From Augochlora pura (lineage: Eukaryota; Arthropoda; Insecta; Hymenoptera; Halictidae), in assembly GCF_028453695.1 (NCBI RefSeq), contig NC_135781.1:15003640-15067639 (forward strand): 64,000 nt of DNA, read 5' to 3'. Shown here piece after piece: positions 36,401-49,100 of the stretch. The notes under the pieces are model-generated. The model made no database searches. It saw only the letters and a program-made list of their open reading frames with translations, and was not told where the DNA came from. Made by a program: the position numbers and the translations under genes. Positions within the stretch are counted from its first letter, which is position 1; each line of letters opens with the position of its first letter.

Positions 36401-39400
36401 TCGTGAGTCAGACACGTGCGTATCTTGGTGACGACATCCCGAGTCATCCAACGCGATGTATCAAGATCCTTTGCATCTGATCCAACCAACCGCAACAACA
36501 TCAGGACGTCGATGGTCCTTTTCTCTTTCCCGTGGCCGAGAGTACGACGGTGATTAGTAGAAACTCATCGTCGACATGGCCGCGCGTACATCTCGATTTT
36601 GCATTCTCGGTTATTCCCGCGATGCTGACTTCACCCTTCGGCGTTCTAGAATTCGAAACAATTATCTCGAACAACGAACTACGGTCTTGCCTCCGCTAGG
36701 CAAGGAAACAAGCACCGCGTTTCATTTAAACATCGCTATCCGAATCAAGAAGCTGTATCACCAATTAATCTGTGACATTATTGTTCACTTTGTGTTCCCT
36801 TCGATTGATTATTGCCAATGATATATATGCCGGTATAATTATACTTTTAAAAAATCAGCTTCTCGTCTTCTACGCCATATCTAACGCTTTTCACGTATCT
36901 TCAAATATCTGGATTTCTATTATTTCACATTATTATGTCATATCATATACACATCATTTGCTTTATAATTTATCTTTTCTTTTCTCTTGTTTGCACTCTG
37001 TTCGCTTGTTACCGTATTCTTTTACTGTACAACAAAGGGTGCACGATTTCAACTATTCGTAATTAAATCCAGGAATTACGACGTTTATTTTCTAAAACTA
37101 CGTATGCTCGACTATTTATTTGAAAGGTATAGCATGTTTTAAAGCTGGAATGTAGCTTTTATGTATGCTTACGGACGTTTGGATAGGTTTTCTTTTATTT
37201 TACAGTTAAAGTAACGATACTTATTTGTACAACTGCATTGGAAAGAATCGAAAGGAACGTATCGTAGTCTTATTTTCGTATCAATCTATTAAGTAATTTA
37301 CTTTTAGTATAAATTTATCTTAACTCGATATTCTTCGACTGCATACCCTCTTTCAGGAAAAGAGACAACGATCGCCACGACAATTTATCTGGGCAAATTG
37401 CTTCCCCATTTGCGGAATTACGTAACACATTCTCGTTAGCATTTTTGTATCGCGCTCCAATTTATTAACGGGCAGCCGGCATTCTATTCGCGTAAATTAG
37501 AAAACACATGAAAAATTTATAGCCGTCCCATGGCGCGCGGGTCTGCCGTCCCATTATTATCATGGGCGATTTATGCGAAATCTAATATTCCATGGATCGC
37601 GGCTTGCGTTTCCGCCGAAGGCCACCAGCTGAACACCTGTTATCAGTGGTTCCGCACTATTTGACATTACACAGGTCCGGTGTTATCAAGCAGCAGCTCG
37701 TGATCAGGAGCGTACGCCGCGGAATGCGGTATTTTAAATCCGACATGGAAATACGGAGGGCTGCGCTAATTCGAATCTCGGCCGGAGACGGGACCGACGG
37801 TTGTACGTCCGACGATATTACACCGAAAATCCGCTTATTGTTCTTTTAACTGTCGCGTTATCGTTTCGCGTGCTCCTCGTGATCTGGTCGAACAGACCCG
37901 CAGCACAGAATACCACTACCAAGTAGAAAAGGGAGCATCGGGCCTCCGCAAACAGAGTCAGAGAGACCACACGGTTCCCCGTAACCCTATAAATAAAAAT
38001 CCGTCCCGTGCATTATAGATCCAAGTAAATAATGGTCTAGCCGATTACGCTACCAGTGAAGAAACCAATTAACCAAACTCCTATTTTCCCCATTCGTTCA
38101 TCGCGCTCGTTCGCAAATCGACCAGACTGACCTCGCTGTACGGACACCGAGTATTGCACGACCAAGCTGAAACTTCTCCACTACAACTATCGTCGAAATC
38201 GCTGGTTCTAAACTGTTTTAGAATTTTCGCAGCTAATCATCGAATAAGTTTACTTATTTAGACATACGAGTGAATCAGTATCTTATTGGCGTAAGAAACA
38301 TTTTCCTCTTTGTGAGAAACATGGAGTGTTATCTTCTGCTAACATGTGTATTGCTTCCTGACCAAGTTTATTGTTAAGATGTTGTGTAGTGTTAAGTCAA
38401 CACGTTAAATGTCCAAAATCATCTCAGAAATGTCCACAAAACCTTTGTAATTTCATTAACGAAACTGGAACTACAAAGTTCAAAGTTATCGTGGCGAATT
38501 TTGAAAACTGGTCAAAACGTAGTGTCCCCCATGTGTGACCGACGCGGCACTCTACGTAATAATTTAACTTTATAATTTATTTCACTTGTCTTCATAACAT
38601 GTTGGCATGTGTAGATTGCATTTAAGGCATAGGTCAAAATTTTCGATAACGCCACTTATGCCTCTGTGATTCTAAGTCACTCAAATGTTGGTATAGTCAC
38701 TATTGCAGTACAAACTGGTCTGTTCGTGTTCGCTGTCAGGTGGCTACGTCAATGTCAGAATCTTAACGCAAGGTCGCATGACATTATGTTCTCCTTAGAA
38801 TGGTTATTTCGTTTTATTTCTACTAACTACAGTATTGAAAATATATTATTGCAGTTTTTAATTTAATTTGTATAAAATAGTGGGCCTAATTTAATAATGA
38901 TTCTTTGTAAACTTTTTGATTTTTAAAAGGATTATTTTAACAGAAGTCTTCTTTACATGTGACAGAAAGTTCACCATGTTTAATTCAATAAGAATAATAC
39001 AAATAATAATTGTGCATTAAAAATCTAAAATCCTGTTTGGCATCAGGAAAATTGTAAGCGACAGTGTACTGTATATTGGTGGGAAACAATAAACGTTTCC
39101 AATATTGTATAATATGTAGAATACCATCAAAATTTCGTCATATTCTTCAAACACAAATAGATAGAAGAATTTCAGAAAATTTGATCGTTAACACATCTAC
39201 GTCGGACAATTGTCTACTCCCCACAGAAAAAAACGCAATTACAGTTGGGGTAGATAAAGCTACCCCTTTGAATGAATGATTTTCTCAAAGGAATATTTTC
39301 GCCAGCTACTCGTGCCAACTAGCATAAAATTTCACCGGACAGAATCACATTAAGCGGGTATTTCCATTCCGTGGGATTTTGTCAAAATATTATATTAGGT

Positions 39401-40240
39401 TGGCCGAAAAGTTTGTGTGGTTCTTGATTAGGTGCGTTTCTTTTCGCATACGTCAAACAACTCCGCGAACATTTTGGCTAACCTAATATAACGGTTCTGT
39501 TGTTTTTTTCTTAAAATATTCGGTTTCAATTTATGTAAAAATTGAATTAAAAAACTGCCCTTTTATGTGCAACAACCCAATAAACAAGTGATAGTTAGTT
39601 ACGACGCAAAACGCACTTCGCTAAAAGTGTCACTGAAATTGCTCACATGATATCTTGGTCAATTTTCTAACAGATTACTTTTCTTAAAATTGTACATATT
39701 TCTCCATTTATTTTGTGGACTAAAATTGTGCCAATACCGACAATACTTGTTTTACTCAATTTTTGCTGCATGCAACTCATGTACCTCCATGTATTGATCA
39801 GTAAGCCTCTAAATTTTGCAGAGGTATGAAGTAGATGTTCCTTTATATTTGCGAACTAGAATGATGTCAATATCGACGAGTACAGGTTACTTTAATAAAT
39901 TTAAGACACACACAACTGGCGTCTCTTTAAAGACACATTGCCTTGCTGCATCATGGATTGCAAGATTTCATTCGTATGCATGAAAATCACTTTGCTTCGG
40001 ACATATACGACAACCTAAATCATGTCAAGACCATTACAACCAATACGATATAATAATTGTTAGCGAATATATACATTAATAAAGTAAATTGCAGGAAATT
40101 TCCACTATTGTTTCTCGAAACATAAACGAAGCTATTAGCGATTTGAAACCTCTCTATCTACGATAGGTTAAAAATCGTGTATCTCATAGTCGATCAAAAA
40201 TCGACATTTCCGATTGGAAATAGCTCTTAATGACACTTAT
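33481..40240. other. Gene-poor stretch, no gene seen
   Basis: Mixed AT-rich DNA and moderate GC patches (33500-34480, 35200-35520, 36380-36740, 37380-38200). No exon, RNA gene or extended repeat is convincing apart from the mariner-type MITE at 39395. Confidence 0.4.
39395..39486. mobile_element. mariner-type MITE, 92 bp
   Basis: The left end reads TTAGGTTGGCCGAAAA; the right end, complemented, reads TTAGGTTAGCCAAAA. Both are flanked by TA (39393-39394 and 39487-39488). TTAGGTTGGC is the usual terminal sequence of insect mariner transposons, which insert at TA. The interior of about 60 bp has no coding capacity, so this is a deletion derivative or MITE. Confidence 0.85.
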
Positions 40241-41120
40241 TGGTGATCGGAACGTGGTTCTCTGGTGGTCACCCAGTATAGACCGACCCGTGTTCCCGTC
40301 CACGAACACAGCCAAGCCAGGCCGCGGACTATATCGGTGTAAGAACGGTCGGTCGATGGGATGAGAGAGAGAGAATCGTCGTCCGGACCTCGCGTCTACC
40401 CACCGAGTTGATAGGTTGTTCGAGCGAGAGAGGAAGAACGAGGGAAGGATCGAGCAAGACGGAGAGTGGCTCGCGATAGAGGGAGAACGAGGACCACGGA
40501 TGCCTTGGGGGTGAGCGAGACGAAGTTATGAGAGAGTGAGAATCGTCGAGCGGAGCCGAGCTGATCGGGCGAAAGCGAGAGGGTGCGAGATAGGCGGTCG
40601 AGCAACGAGATAGAATTAGAAAAGGACGCAGCGATCTTCGTCTCGCCGCTGATTTGAGGATCGGAGAGAGAGGGTGTTAGCGGCGAAGGAAAAAGGTGGG
40701 CGCGAGAGAGAGGGGCGCCGTGGAAGGAACGCTGGAGGAAGAGTAGTCACTCTTTCACTCTCTTTCGCTCACTCGCTCATGCATTCCCTCTCCTTCCCAC
40801 GAGCGAGAGAGGCCGCGAGAAAGAGTGGCAGCCGAGCGTGTGTCCGTTCGTGCGTGTGTAGGTGCGGGTGCACGTGTATGCAAGAGAGGCAGGAGGTGGA
40901 GCGAATAAGAGAGAACCGTGTTTCGTTTCGTTCGGCTCCGGCTTTACCTCGGCTTTCGTTCGGCACGAAACCCAACGAAGGGTGGAGGGAGGATGAGGTG
41001 GTGTGTACGGCCGCTCCGAGGAAAGAGAAGAAAACGAACGGAGGGATGGGCCACGTAGAAATCGTCCTACCGTACCCTGCTACTACCTGCGATCCTGCAG
41101 TGAATCCGCCTTCCAGGATC

Positions 41121-41151
41121 CCTTCCTTCCTTCCTTCCTTCCTTCCTTCCT
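41121..41151. repeat. CTTC tetranucleotide microsatellite
   Basis: About seven perfect copies of CCTT within the CpG island. Confidence 0.85.
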
Positions 41152-41800
41152 GACGTGCTTCTTCCTTCTTTGCGCCGAACAATTTTCTTCTTCTTCTTCA
41201 CCTCCTCCCGCTGCTTCTCTCCTTTTCTTCCAGTTTCTCGCGGTTTATTCATTGTCCGCTATCGTGACGGACTTTCGCGTCTTCATACCGCGCCAGCTCC
41301 GCGACATCCTTCTCTCTGCTTCTTCTCTGTTCGGCCCGAACCGTTGCCGCAGTTCGCAAAACTTTCAAATTCCCCGAACAGAATTCGAACGGCCTTGCCT
41401 CGGAAAATTCAATTCACCTTGCACCGCGGCGGAGATTCTTTCGCGTAAGTTTCGCGGGCAACCCCACCCGCGCTCTTCCGTTTCTCCTTCGCTCCCGTTC
41501 CTTTTTTCGCGCCTCCCTTCCTCCCCCGTTTCCACAGCTTCAAAGCTTTTAAATTCCACCCGTGGAACCGGGATATCCGTTCTTTCGAGATTGAATTCGC
41601 GTTACCCGGGCTTCCTGCCGCGTCTCCTTCCCGCTTTTTAGCTGGCTTTGCGTCGCTTTTTCGCCGCTTCCGCCTGTCCCCCGCCGCGTCCTTTGAAATC
41701 TTGTTCCGCAGCGATCCACTGTTCTTCCTCGGCCGCGGAAATTCTAACCGGCGAAACAACGCCTAAGATCCGCCACGAAAATAATGCCAGACCTGGTACC

Positions 41801-41816
41801 GCGCGCGCGCGCGCGC
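41801..41816. repeat. Alternating GC run
   Basis: Eight GC dinucleotides in a row, the sequence type most prone to form Z-DNA. Confidence 0.8.
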
Positions 41817-44800
41817 TCGAAAATGCTGGATAAGCTGGGCAAAAATGGAAAATCTGAACGCTCGGGATTGCAAAACGAACGTCGTCGGTCCCCTGTGGCG
41901 GTCTATGCTGCCGGAACGGAACTTTTTGGTGGTTTACCTGCAGGTTCGCTGGATACGGGGCGGAGGAGACCGCCACTCTATTATTGTAATCCTCGTTTGT
42001 ATATATGTAGAAGCTATTTCCTTGTTGAAATTTTTGCGTTCGAAATGTAGTTCGTATTTTTACGCTGTATTTTTTATACAGATACGCGGGCCACGTTATT
42101 TTGTCTCGATATACATAAGTTCTCTTTGAATTAATCTGTCTTTTATATCACTATTCTTCTTGAACTGTGTACGTTAAAAATGACGCGTATCATTAGCAAT
42201 CAATCTTTACAGTTAGTTCTATACTGTTAATCAAAAGATATTACGTCTGCCGGAAAAGTAAAAGCTGCAGCATTACAATGGGATGAGAAAGAAAACAAAT
42301 ATTGTTACAGATACAGCTGATGTTCGAGCAATGATCAGCTCTCTGGTTGCATTCAACAATCCACCAGTAACATTCAAGTGGTGTAAGTCACGATTACGAA
42401 AATGATTTAAAATGTAATCTATACATGCGAAAATATTAAAAAAACGATTGAAATCAATTATAGAGTTACTGTGAATTAATTTAGTACTAAATTATAACAA
42501 TAAATGTAATCAGTAAACAATAATATTTCTTGTTTCTCACAATGGGGAAAATGTGACTTATTCCACTATGACTCTGACCTACTTATTTGAAATTGCAGTA
42601 AAGACTGCCTCATCCGAGCACTTATTTTTACAATATTTTCGTATCTATTTTATTATCTAATCATTGTGTTATTTAGATACATTACCGCGTAGTAGGGAAT
42701 TTAAATGAAATTCTTAAATAATACAATGTTTTAGTGTCAGTATATTACGAAAATAAACCTTCGGATAAGAGAGTGTCTACTGCATAATGTCTCTACTGTG
42801 TTGGAACAAAATGCGTCATTTTGAAGACAGTGTAACCAATAGAAATCTTGTTATGTTTCCTGCGATTGCAAAAAGTTATTTTGTAATTGATTACTAGAAT
42901 GCTGAACGAGAAGATCCTACAAAACTTGAGTCGTTATATCTCACAAAAAATATCTAGGCTATGTGCAAAATTCTTTTATCTTATGAGAAACGTATTAAAC
43001 GAAAAAGCATGTAATTAATTGTACACAATGAAAGATTTTATACTTAGACAGGCACAGGTTGGGGTATTTGTTGAATTTCAAATAAAAATTATTAATAAAA
43101 ATATTAAGAACATTAGCTTTTATTATTTAATAGATTCAAGACATGCCTATTTATTTATTTACACGAAGAAAAAAATGGCTATTAAAAAGGTCTTAATTCC
43201 AATAACGCTACTTAAGTTCATTAATAAAACATACTGGTACACGCGTGATCGTCGATTTCAATAGCTCAGGCAATCAAAATTTGTTATTCTTCGCAAGACT
43301 TGAAAAATCGTATTTTTCCCTGTTTTTTAAACCTAATACTCTACTGCGCGGCGGCGAGAAATCGTTGCCGCAGCCGATGAACGATTTTCCATTCGAGGGA
43401 ACGTATTTTCTTCCCTCGTTCAGGCGACCCTGTCCCTTCCTTGACTTCATTCGTATGCCCGGCCGGTGCCAAGCTGTCGTTTTTATCGATACTCTAATCT
43501 CATCCGTCGCGATATCGAGGACAACGCGATCCAAACTGCGCGCGAACTTTATTACGGCCTCCTTTTTTGGCCGCGCGCTGCGGTTGATTCTACTTGCACC
43601 TGGCTCGGAATTTGACTCGCTGTCAGACATTCCGCTTCCACTTAAATCCCAAAGGTGTGCTCGCAGCAATCTTTTTTTCTCTCTATCATCCTTCGATCCG
43701 CACGCGTTGCCTCCGGTTTCTTTGATTACGACAAACCTCTATTTTCCACGTTATTATCCCCGCGAAGTTCGGTTCTTATATAATTCAACGAGAAAAAAGC
43801 CGGACAAAAACGCGATAGAATGAAGTTAAGAAGCGCGAATTAGAGATCGGGGGATCGTGTTAAGTCACGTTCAAATGTAGTTAGTACGAGAATTATGATG
43901 CTCTTAGCGGTCGGGATAATGCTGCGTTAAAGTAGCGAGGCACTAAAGCTACTGTTCTCTTATTTTTATAAACCATAATTCTGAAGTTCACCCTTTTTTT
44001 GCTCGAGAAGTCCTTCGATTATAATATCTGTGAAACACAGTCACCTTGATAAGTTTCAATGACACGGTTCTAAAAAACCTGACGCATAAAATACAGGACA
44101 GTGCAACCAGAAGCTGTTATCTTATATTTCAAGGTGATTGCAAATTACTTCATGGAAAACTCTGGGACTAGAAAAAGCGTTTTGTTAAGAGTACAATCTC
44201 GGTTTGTACCGTAAATTTGAAAATGTTTTACAAAATCAAACATGTAAAAGCATCTGTAAAGATGAAGTTTAATAATAATTCGAAACACGAAGATCAAAGG
44301 ATGCATGTATTCAAATTTCAATTAAGTGTCGCTCATGTATTTACATCGGCGCAAACTATCTAATTTATTTAAAATTCTCTAGAAAAAACTCTGGCAACAC
44401 TATCGCCGCATGAACCAAGGAAACCGAAATAGGTCATTCGTCTCATCCGGTAATTCTAGTGTTAAAGCAACACAGTATAGAGAAGGCAATCATGAAGGGA
44501 TGTTTCTTCACGAAATCCTCATCTTTGCTCTTCTTTCTCGTACTCGCTATTTTCAATCCACGTTGATCGGGTGTCGATGTTATTCAAGGAACTCTTGAGA
44601 AAGGAGTCCCGGGCAAGTTCTCGGAAACTTCCCGTCCCGCTGGCTTTTCGCATTTTTTCGATCGTGCGATTCACCGGTAAGTTTGCCGGTTGTGGCTCAT
44701 CGCTGTTAATCGAACAGCAGTGTCTCCGCTTGTCCGAACAATACAATTTAAGTTTCAAATTAGAGACAAGTTCGTTAGCATCGGGAGAGGTCGATCTCCT

Positions 44801-45386
44801 CTCGAGGCTATTCTCGAGACGAACGAATAGAAACCGAACCGTGTGCACGAAGGATCGAGGTACAATGATCGTTCTCGTCGGAATCCTTGTCCTCTAAACG
44901 GTTGATCGGTACGAGCTGGAAACGAGACGTCTGATCGAATCGATCTTACGCACGCCGCACCGTGCCGGTGCCGGTGCCGAAACTCGGACAATCGGAGGGA
45001 ACGTTAATTGTCTTCGCTGGTTTTTTCTCCGGTTTTGTTTTGTGCGCGCGACGTAGGAGGCGGCCAATGAAAAAAGAACCTGGAAGGCGGATCGGCCGGG
45101 AATAGTTTATACGTGGCAACCGATCGAACGAAATCGCGTGAAATCGAATTCGTACGCACGTACGACACGCAGGAACGCGAGGAACGAACCGAACCGTCGG
45201 CCCAGGGGAACGAGAAATAAAAACGAGCAGCAGGAACGGACCTCGAACGATCAAAACGCCCTCGATCCTTCGGCCGATACGTCGTCGTACAGATCGCGCG
45301 GATCCCGAGTCGCGAGATCGCCGGTTGCCACGATGACGAGGCGGCTGTCGACGAGAAAAGCAAATAACGTCGGTCTTATCGAGCTC

Positions 45387-45418
45387 TATATAAACCCGCA
45401 TCTCGGTCTCTCAACGAT
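45387..45418 (+). promoter_or_regulatory. Possible orphan TATA core promoter
   Basis: TATATAAA at 45387-45394 is followed by TCAACG at 45411, with the candidate +1 A 26 bp from the first T of the TATA box. It lies at the boundary between a CpG island and AT-rich DNA. No gene downstream is recognised. Confidence 0.3.
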
Positions 45419-46161
45419 TTCTAGTCGAAAAATTCATCGACTCTGATCGGAAACAGTTCCTATTGATATTCGTTGCGATCGACTTCGCCGTCCATCGCTA
45501 GTTTTTGTCGGGATAAAGATCTTAAGATTCGATCGTTAACGCTAAATTTACCGTCAGATAACTTTTACATTTATGCTGTAATTACATAGGAAAAACAAAA
45601 TTTATGAACATTTTTTGTAATATTTAGATATGTGCAATACAATAATATGTCTTGATTATATGTAAAAATCAATAGCTTTGGCGGCTGAGAGTAGAGATAT
45701 TACCGCAAAGGATAAAAAAGTATTAGCGTTTGTTTTAGCAGCATAACATTTTAGCGTACACAATATATCGTCTTATGAAATGTAAACAAACATATTGCTG
45801 CAAGAAAGTTAAAATTTCTTTCACTACAATTGTTGGATTTTTATTGTGTTTTTATAATTATGTATATTATTTTATAATTATATAATGTTTTTTTAATTTT
45901 ATAAACATTCGATTTCAGATCGACCTATATGATATCATCGATACTGTTCATGAGGGACGTGTTGGATGTCTATTGATTGCTAGCCATTTCTTTTTGTATT
46001 AATATAAAACTTTGACGATTCCACTAAAGACTCAACAATAATAAATCATAATTTGCACTAACGATTTGAATGGAATTAATTCGATTCTTTCTACAAGAAA
46101 CACAGAATCGTAATCGTCACGAATGTATGATTTTGTTAGCGAACGTGTTAAATCTTGTAAT

Positions 46162-46185
46162 CGTAAGATTCTTAAGAATCTTACG
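46162..46185. repeat. Perfect 24-bp palindrome
   Basis: CGTAAGATTCTT is followed directly by its exact reverse complement, with no spacer. It lies in AT-rich DNA away from any gene. Confidence 0.9.
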
Positions 46186-49100
46186 ACTGTTTAAGGAAGA
46201 CTTGTTTAAAGTTCGATCTGGTCGGTCTTTTGAAGTAACACGCGCTACTCACTTTTAGTGCTCCATAGATTAGTATTAAGACAAACAGATCAAACTTCTG
46301 CTTCCTGCGTTCACGATTTTTGCGTAATTGCATGTCCTTTATTACGTTTGATGATATTTATCCTAGTTACGGGTCAGCGATTGCGTTCTTCTTGTCGGGA
46401 CGAAAAGAAATTAAAAGTTAAGACGAAATTAATTTGCAAATAACTAGGAATTGCGAAGTGACTCGGACTAATTGCTACAGATACGTATGTCACTAATTAT
46501 GAAAGTAGTATGCGTATTACTTATGATATAGAAAGTGTCAAGTTACTTTTCATATCGATGGAAATATCACTGTGCTTGTTTCGTTGATCACTTTAAGTAA
46601 TTATAATCTAATTACAATGATTTGTCAGATTCCAAAGCAACAAAAAGACTTGAAAATAAAATGCGTAAATAGGTAAAATTATGTTAACACATGGGTCCAG
46701 ATAGAAAGAAATACATTGTTTATTCAAACGATTAGTATATTTAAGCGATTTGCCAGTACCTTCCACTTTCGACGTGGAATCGATCCACTTTCTCAATCAG
46801 ATCAAAATTAGCTGGCAGATGTTCAGTTCGATAGTCATCGTACCGTTACGGACCAATGCAAAATGATTTTTCATGGTTCAAGTCGAACCGAATTCCTTTC
46901 ATTCGTCCACAACTTCATCTCTACGGATAGAGCCTCGAAAATTTTCGAAATCAAACGATCTATTTATTCTGGATTTTCCATTAAAATTTCTAAGGTACAT
47001 TAATTGAAAATCAGAATTTTCATTGTAACGCGAGCATAAATGCACGAGTTTGTATAATTCCATACAAAGTCGCCTCTTTAACTTCAGCCATTACCAAGCG
47101 AAAAATCTATAACGTGTTTTCGCATTTCCATCACAGCCAACATAAACGATTAAAATCTCAAACAAAGAATTGAATAAACTGTAAATGCATAATAATTCGC
47201 AGCTGGCTACATAGTATTTAAAGAATGTGATCAAACATGAAACAACACACTTAACATAGAACAGTGCTTTTCCTAAAACAATAGTCGTGTTGATCAATTT
47301 GAAATAAGCTGTTATCGTTTAGAGAATGTTCAGATAATAATGGAGATCGCAACTTTACTTACTTTCTTTTAATATCCAAAGAAGATTTCATTTTTATTCC
47401 CAGGGAAAATTTATATCCGTAAGTGAAACTGGGAAATTTAATTATGCGTTTTTAAGAAACATCAAGTAAATTGTTACAGTTGTTTCTAGTAACGAAAACT
47501 GGCAAAGTCCGTCAGCAGAGCACAGTGATTTTGGCTCCTCTACGCCACAATGTATAGTAATAATTATCACGGCACCGAATCGCGAAATCGAAAGCCTTGG
47601 TTTCCGATCGTGACGGGATCCCACGTGACAGAGGTCACCGGCGAAAATCGTAAAGCTCGTCGCCACGAAGTATCCTCTCCGCGGTGTTTGTGCGAAGTCC
47701 AGCCCTGTGGGCCCCGGTCGCGGCGTCGATTTTAAGCATTGCGTAAGGCGCTCGTTCGGAAAGTTAAAGGCGGCGGGGCGATAATGATAATCGTTAGCAG
47801 CAGGTCGGGACCACCGTGGTTCAAACGGTAAAAGCAACGCGACCCGAGAGGATGCCGCGAGATATCGCAAACCCCTTGGCGACTCGCCGCAACGATCCGA
47901 TGGAATCTCGAGTTGTCCGCGCGTTTATATTCGGTATTTGTTAATTGCCGAAAAATCATCGGTATCGACGGCATCGGGCGGCGATCGTAAGATTCCACGG
48001 TTGATTTGATTAGAATTAGGAACTGGGAAAGCTGCGCCGGCGGCTTCACTCCTGTTAATTGGCCACGGATGGTTTTTGCAACTGGGCTCGCTGGGATCGA
48101 CTGGCCGGGATATTCTGAAAATTTTAATGAAGAATAGGGATGCGTTCGTTGGTGGAATCGAGGTGTGTTGCAGTTGTCTATTACGTTGCAGTGCTATTGC
48201 GATGATCTAGGTCCGCGGATTAACCTTCTCTGAAAATGTTATACGTATAGCTCTTTGCGTTATCACTCGATGAAGTTTTCAAGAGTGATATTCTGTCTTG
48301 ATCGTGGATGTAGTTGTAGTAATCGCACTGCGGATTAAGTATTTATAACAACATTGGGTGGTCGCTATATAAGTCAATGGTAAGATGAAAAGAATTTAAG
48401 AATGCCACCGTATTTACAAAATTGAACACATTACCAATTTTTTAATATTCTAGAGGAATGTATTATTTTTCAAAATATCGACGACACTCATCGAAATCTA
48501 TCGTGACTTAATAAGTCGCAACCAACTTCTTGGACTGTCCTTTCCCTTTACATTATCAGCTATCTATCGTAAATTTTCTTCTGTAAATTACATAAAATTA
48601 AATAGAAGCTCATCACGCAGCTGGCATAAAGATTAAATTATTAAGTTGATCATATAATGATATGAAATTCTACAATTTTCGTGCGGTAGTATGATCTACA
48701 AAAGAAATGCTGTGAACAAGTATACTATGGAGAATAGCGACGCGATTTCCAATATAATGATAACATCAACTACAAAAGTTTTTACAAAAGCTGAAAAGTT
48801 ATAACTTATCATAGCGGATGTTACCTTAATTTTGTCGTTTTATAAAAATTATAGTAAAAATGATTTTTTGAGAAGTTGGAACATACGATGAACCCAACGA
48901 AGTTGCATTTGTTAAATCTTTCGAATTTCTGCATCGCCCAGACACTTTCGGATCACCGCGTATAATAGTGCGACACTTTTCTCCGAACACTGATTGCTCT
49001 GGGAAGAGTGGAGATTTACAAAGGCATGATATTTATGCAACGGATAACCACCGCTTCCTGTTTGCGGAGGGTCGATTTCCGGTATTGCATAAAGCCGAGA

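Larger units (their letters stand above)
40250..42000. other. Largest CpG island: GA-rich left half, CT-rich right half
   Basis: About 1.75 kb of GC- and CpG-rich DNA. The first half is purine-rich on the plus strand (GAGAGA and GCGAGAG words, possible GAGA-factor sites); the second half is pyrimidine-rich. It contains a CTTC tetranucleotide run and a GC alternating run. The composition suits a promoter with a long untranslated first exon. I cannot name a gene or show an exon. Confidence 0.4.
42001..47500. other. Gene-poor stretch with two GC islands
   Basis: AT-rich DNA with islands at 43330-43860 and 44400-45540. Open frames in the islands are Arg/Ser-rich on both strands and show no family signature. 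A possible core promoter sits at the right edge of the second island. Confidence 0.35.

Noticed and set aside
40674..41641. Long Arg/Glu- and Ser/Phe-rich open frames in the large CpG island
   Set aside because: Low-complexity translation of GA- and CT-rich DNA, present in several frames with no family signature.
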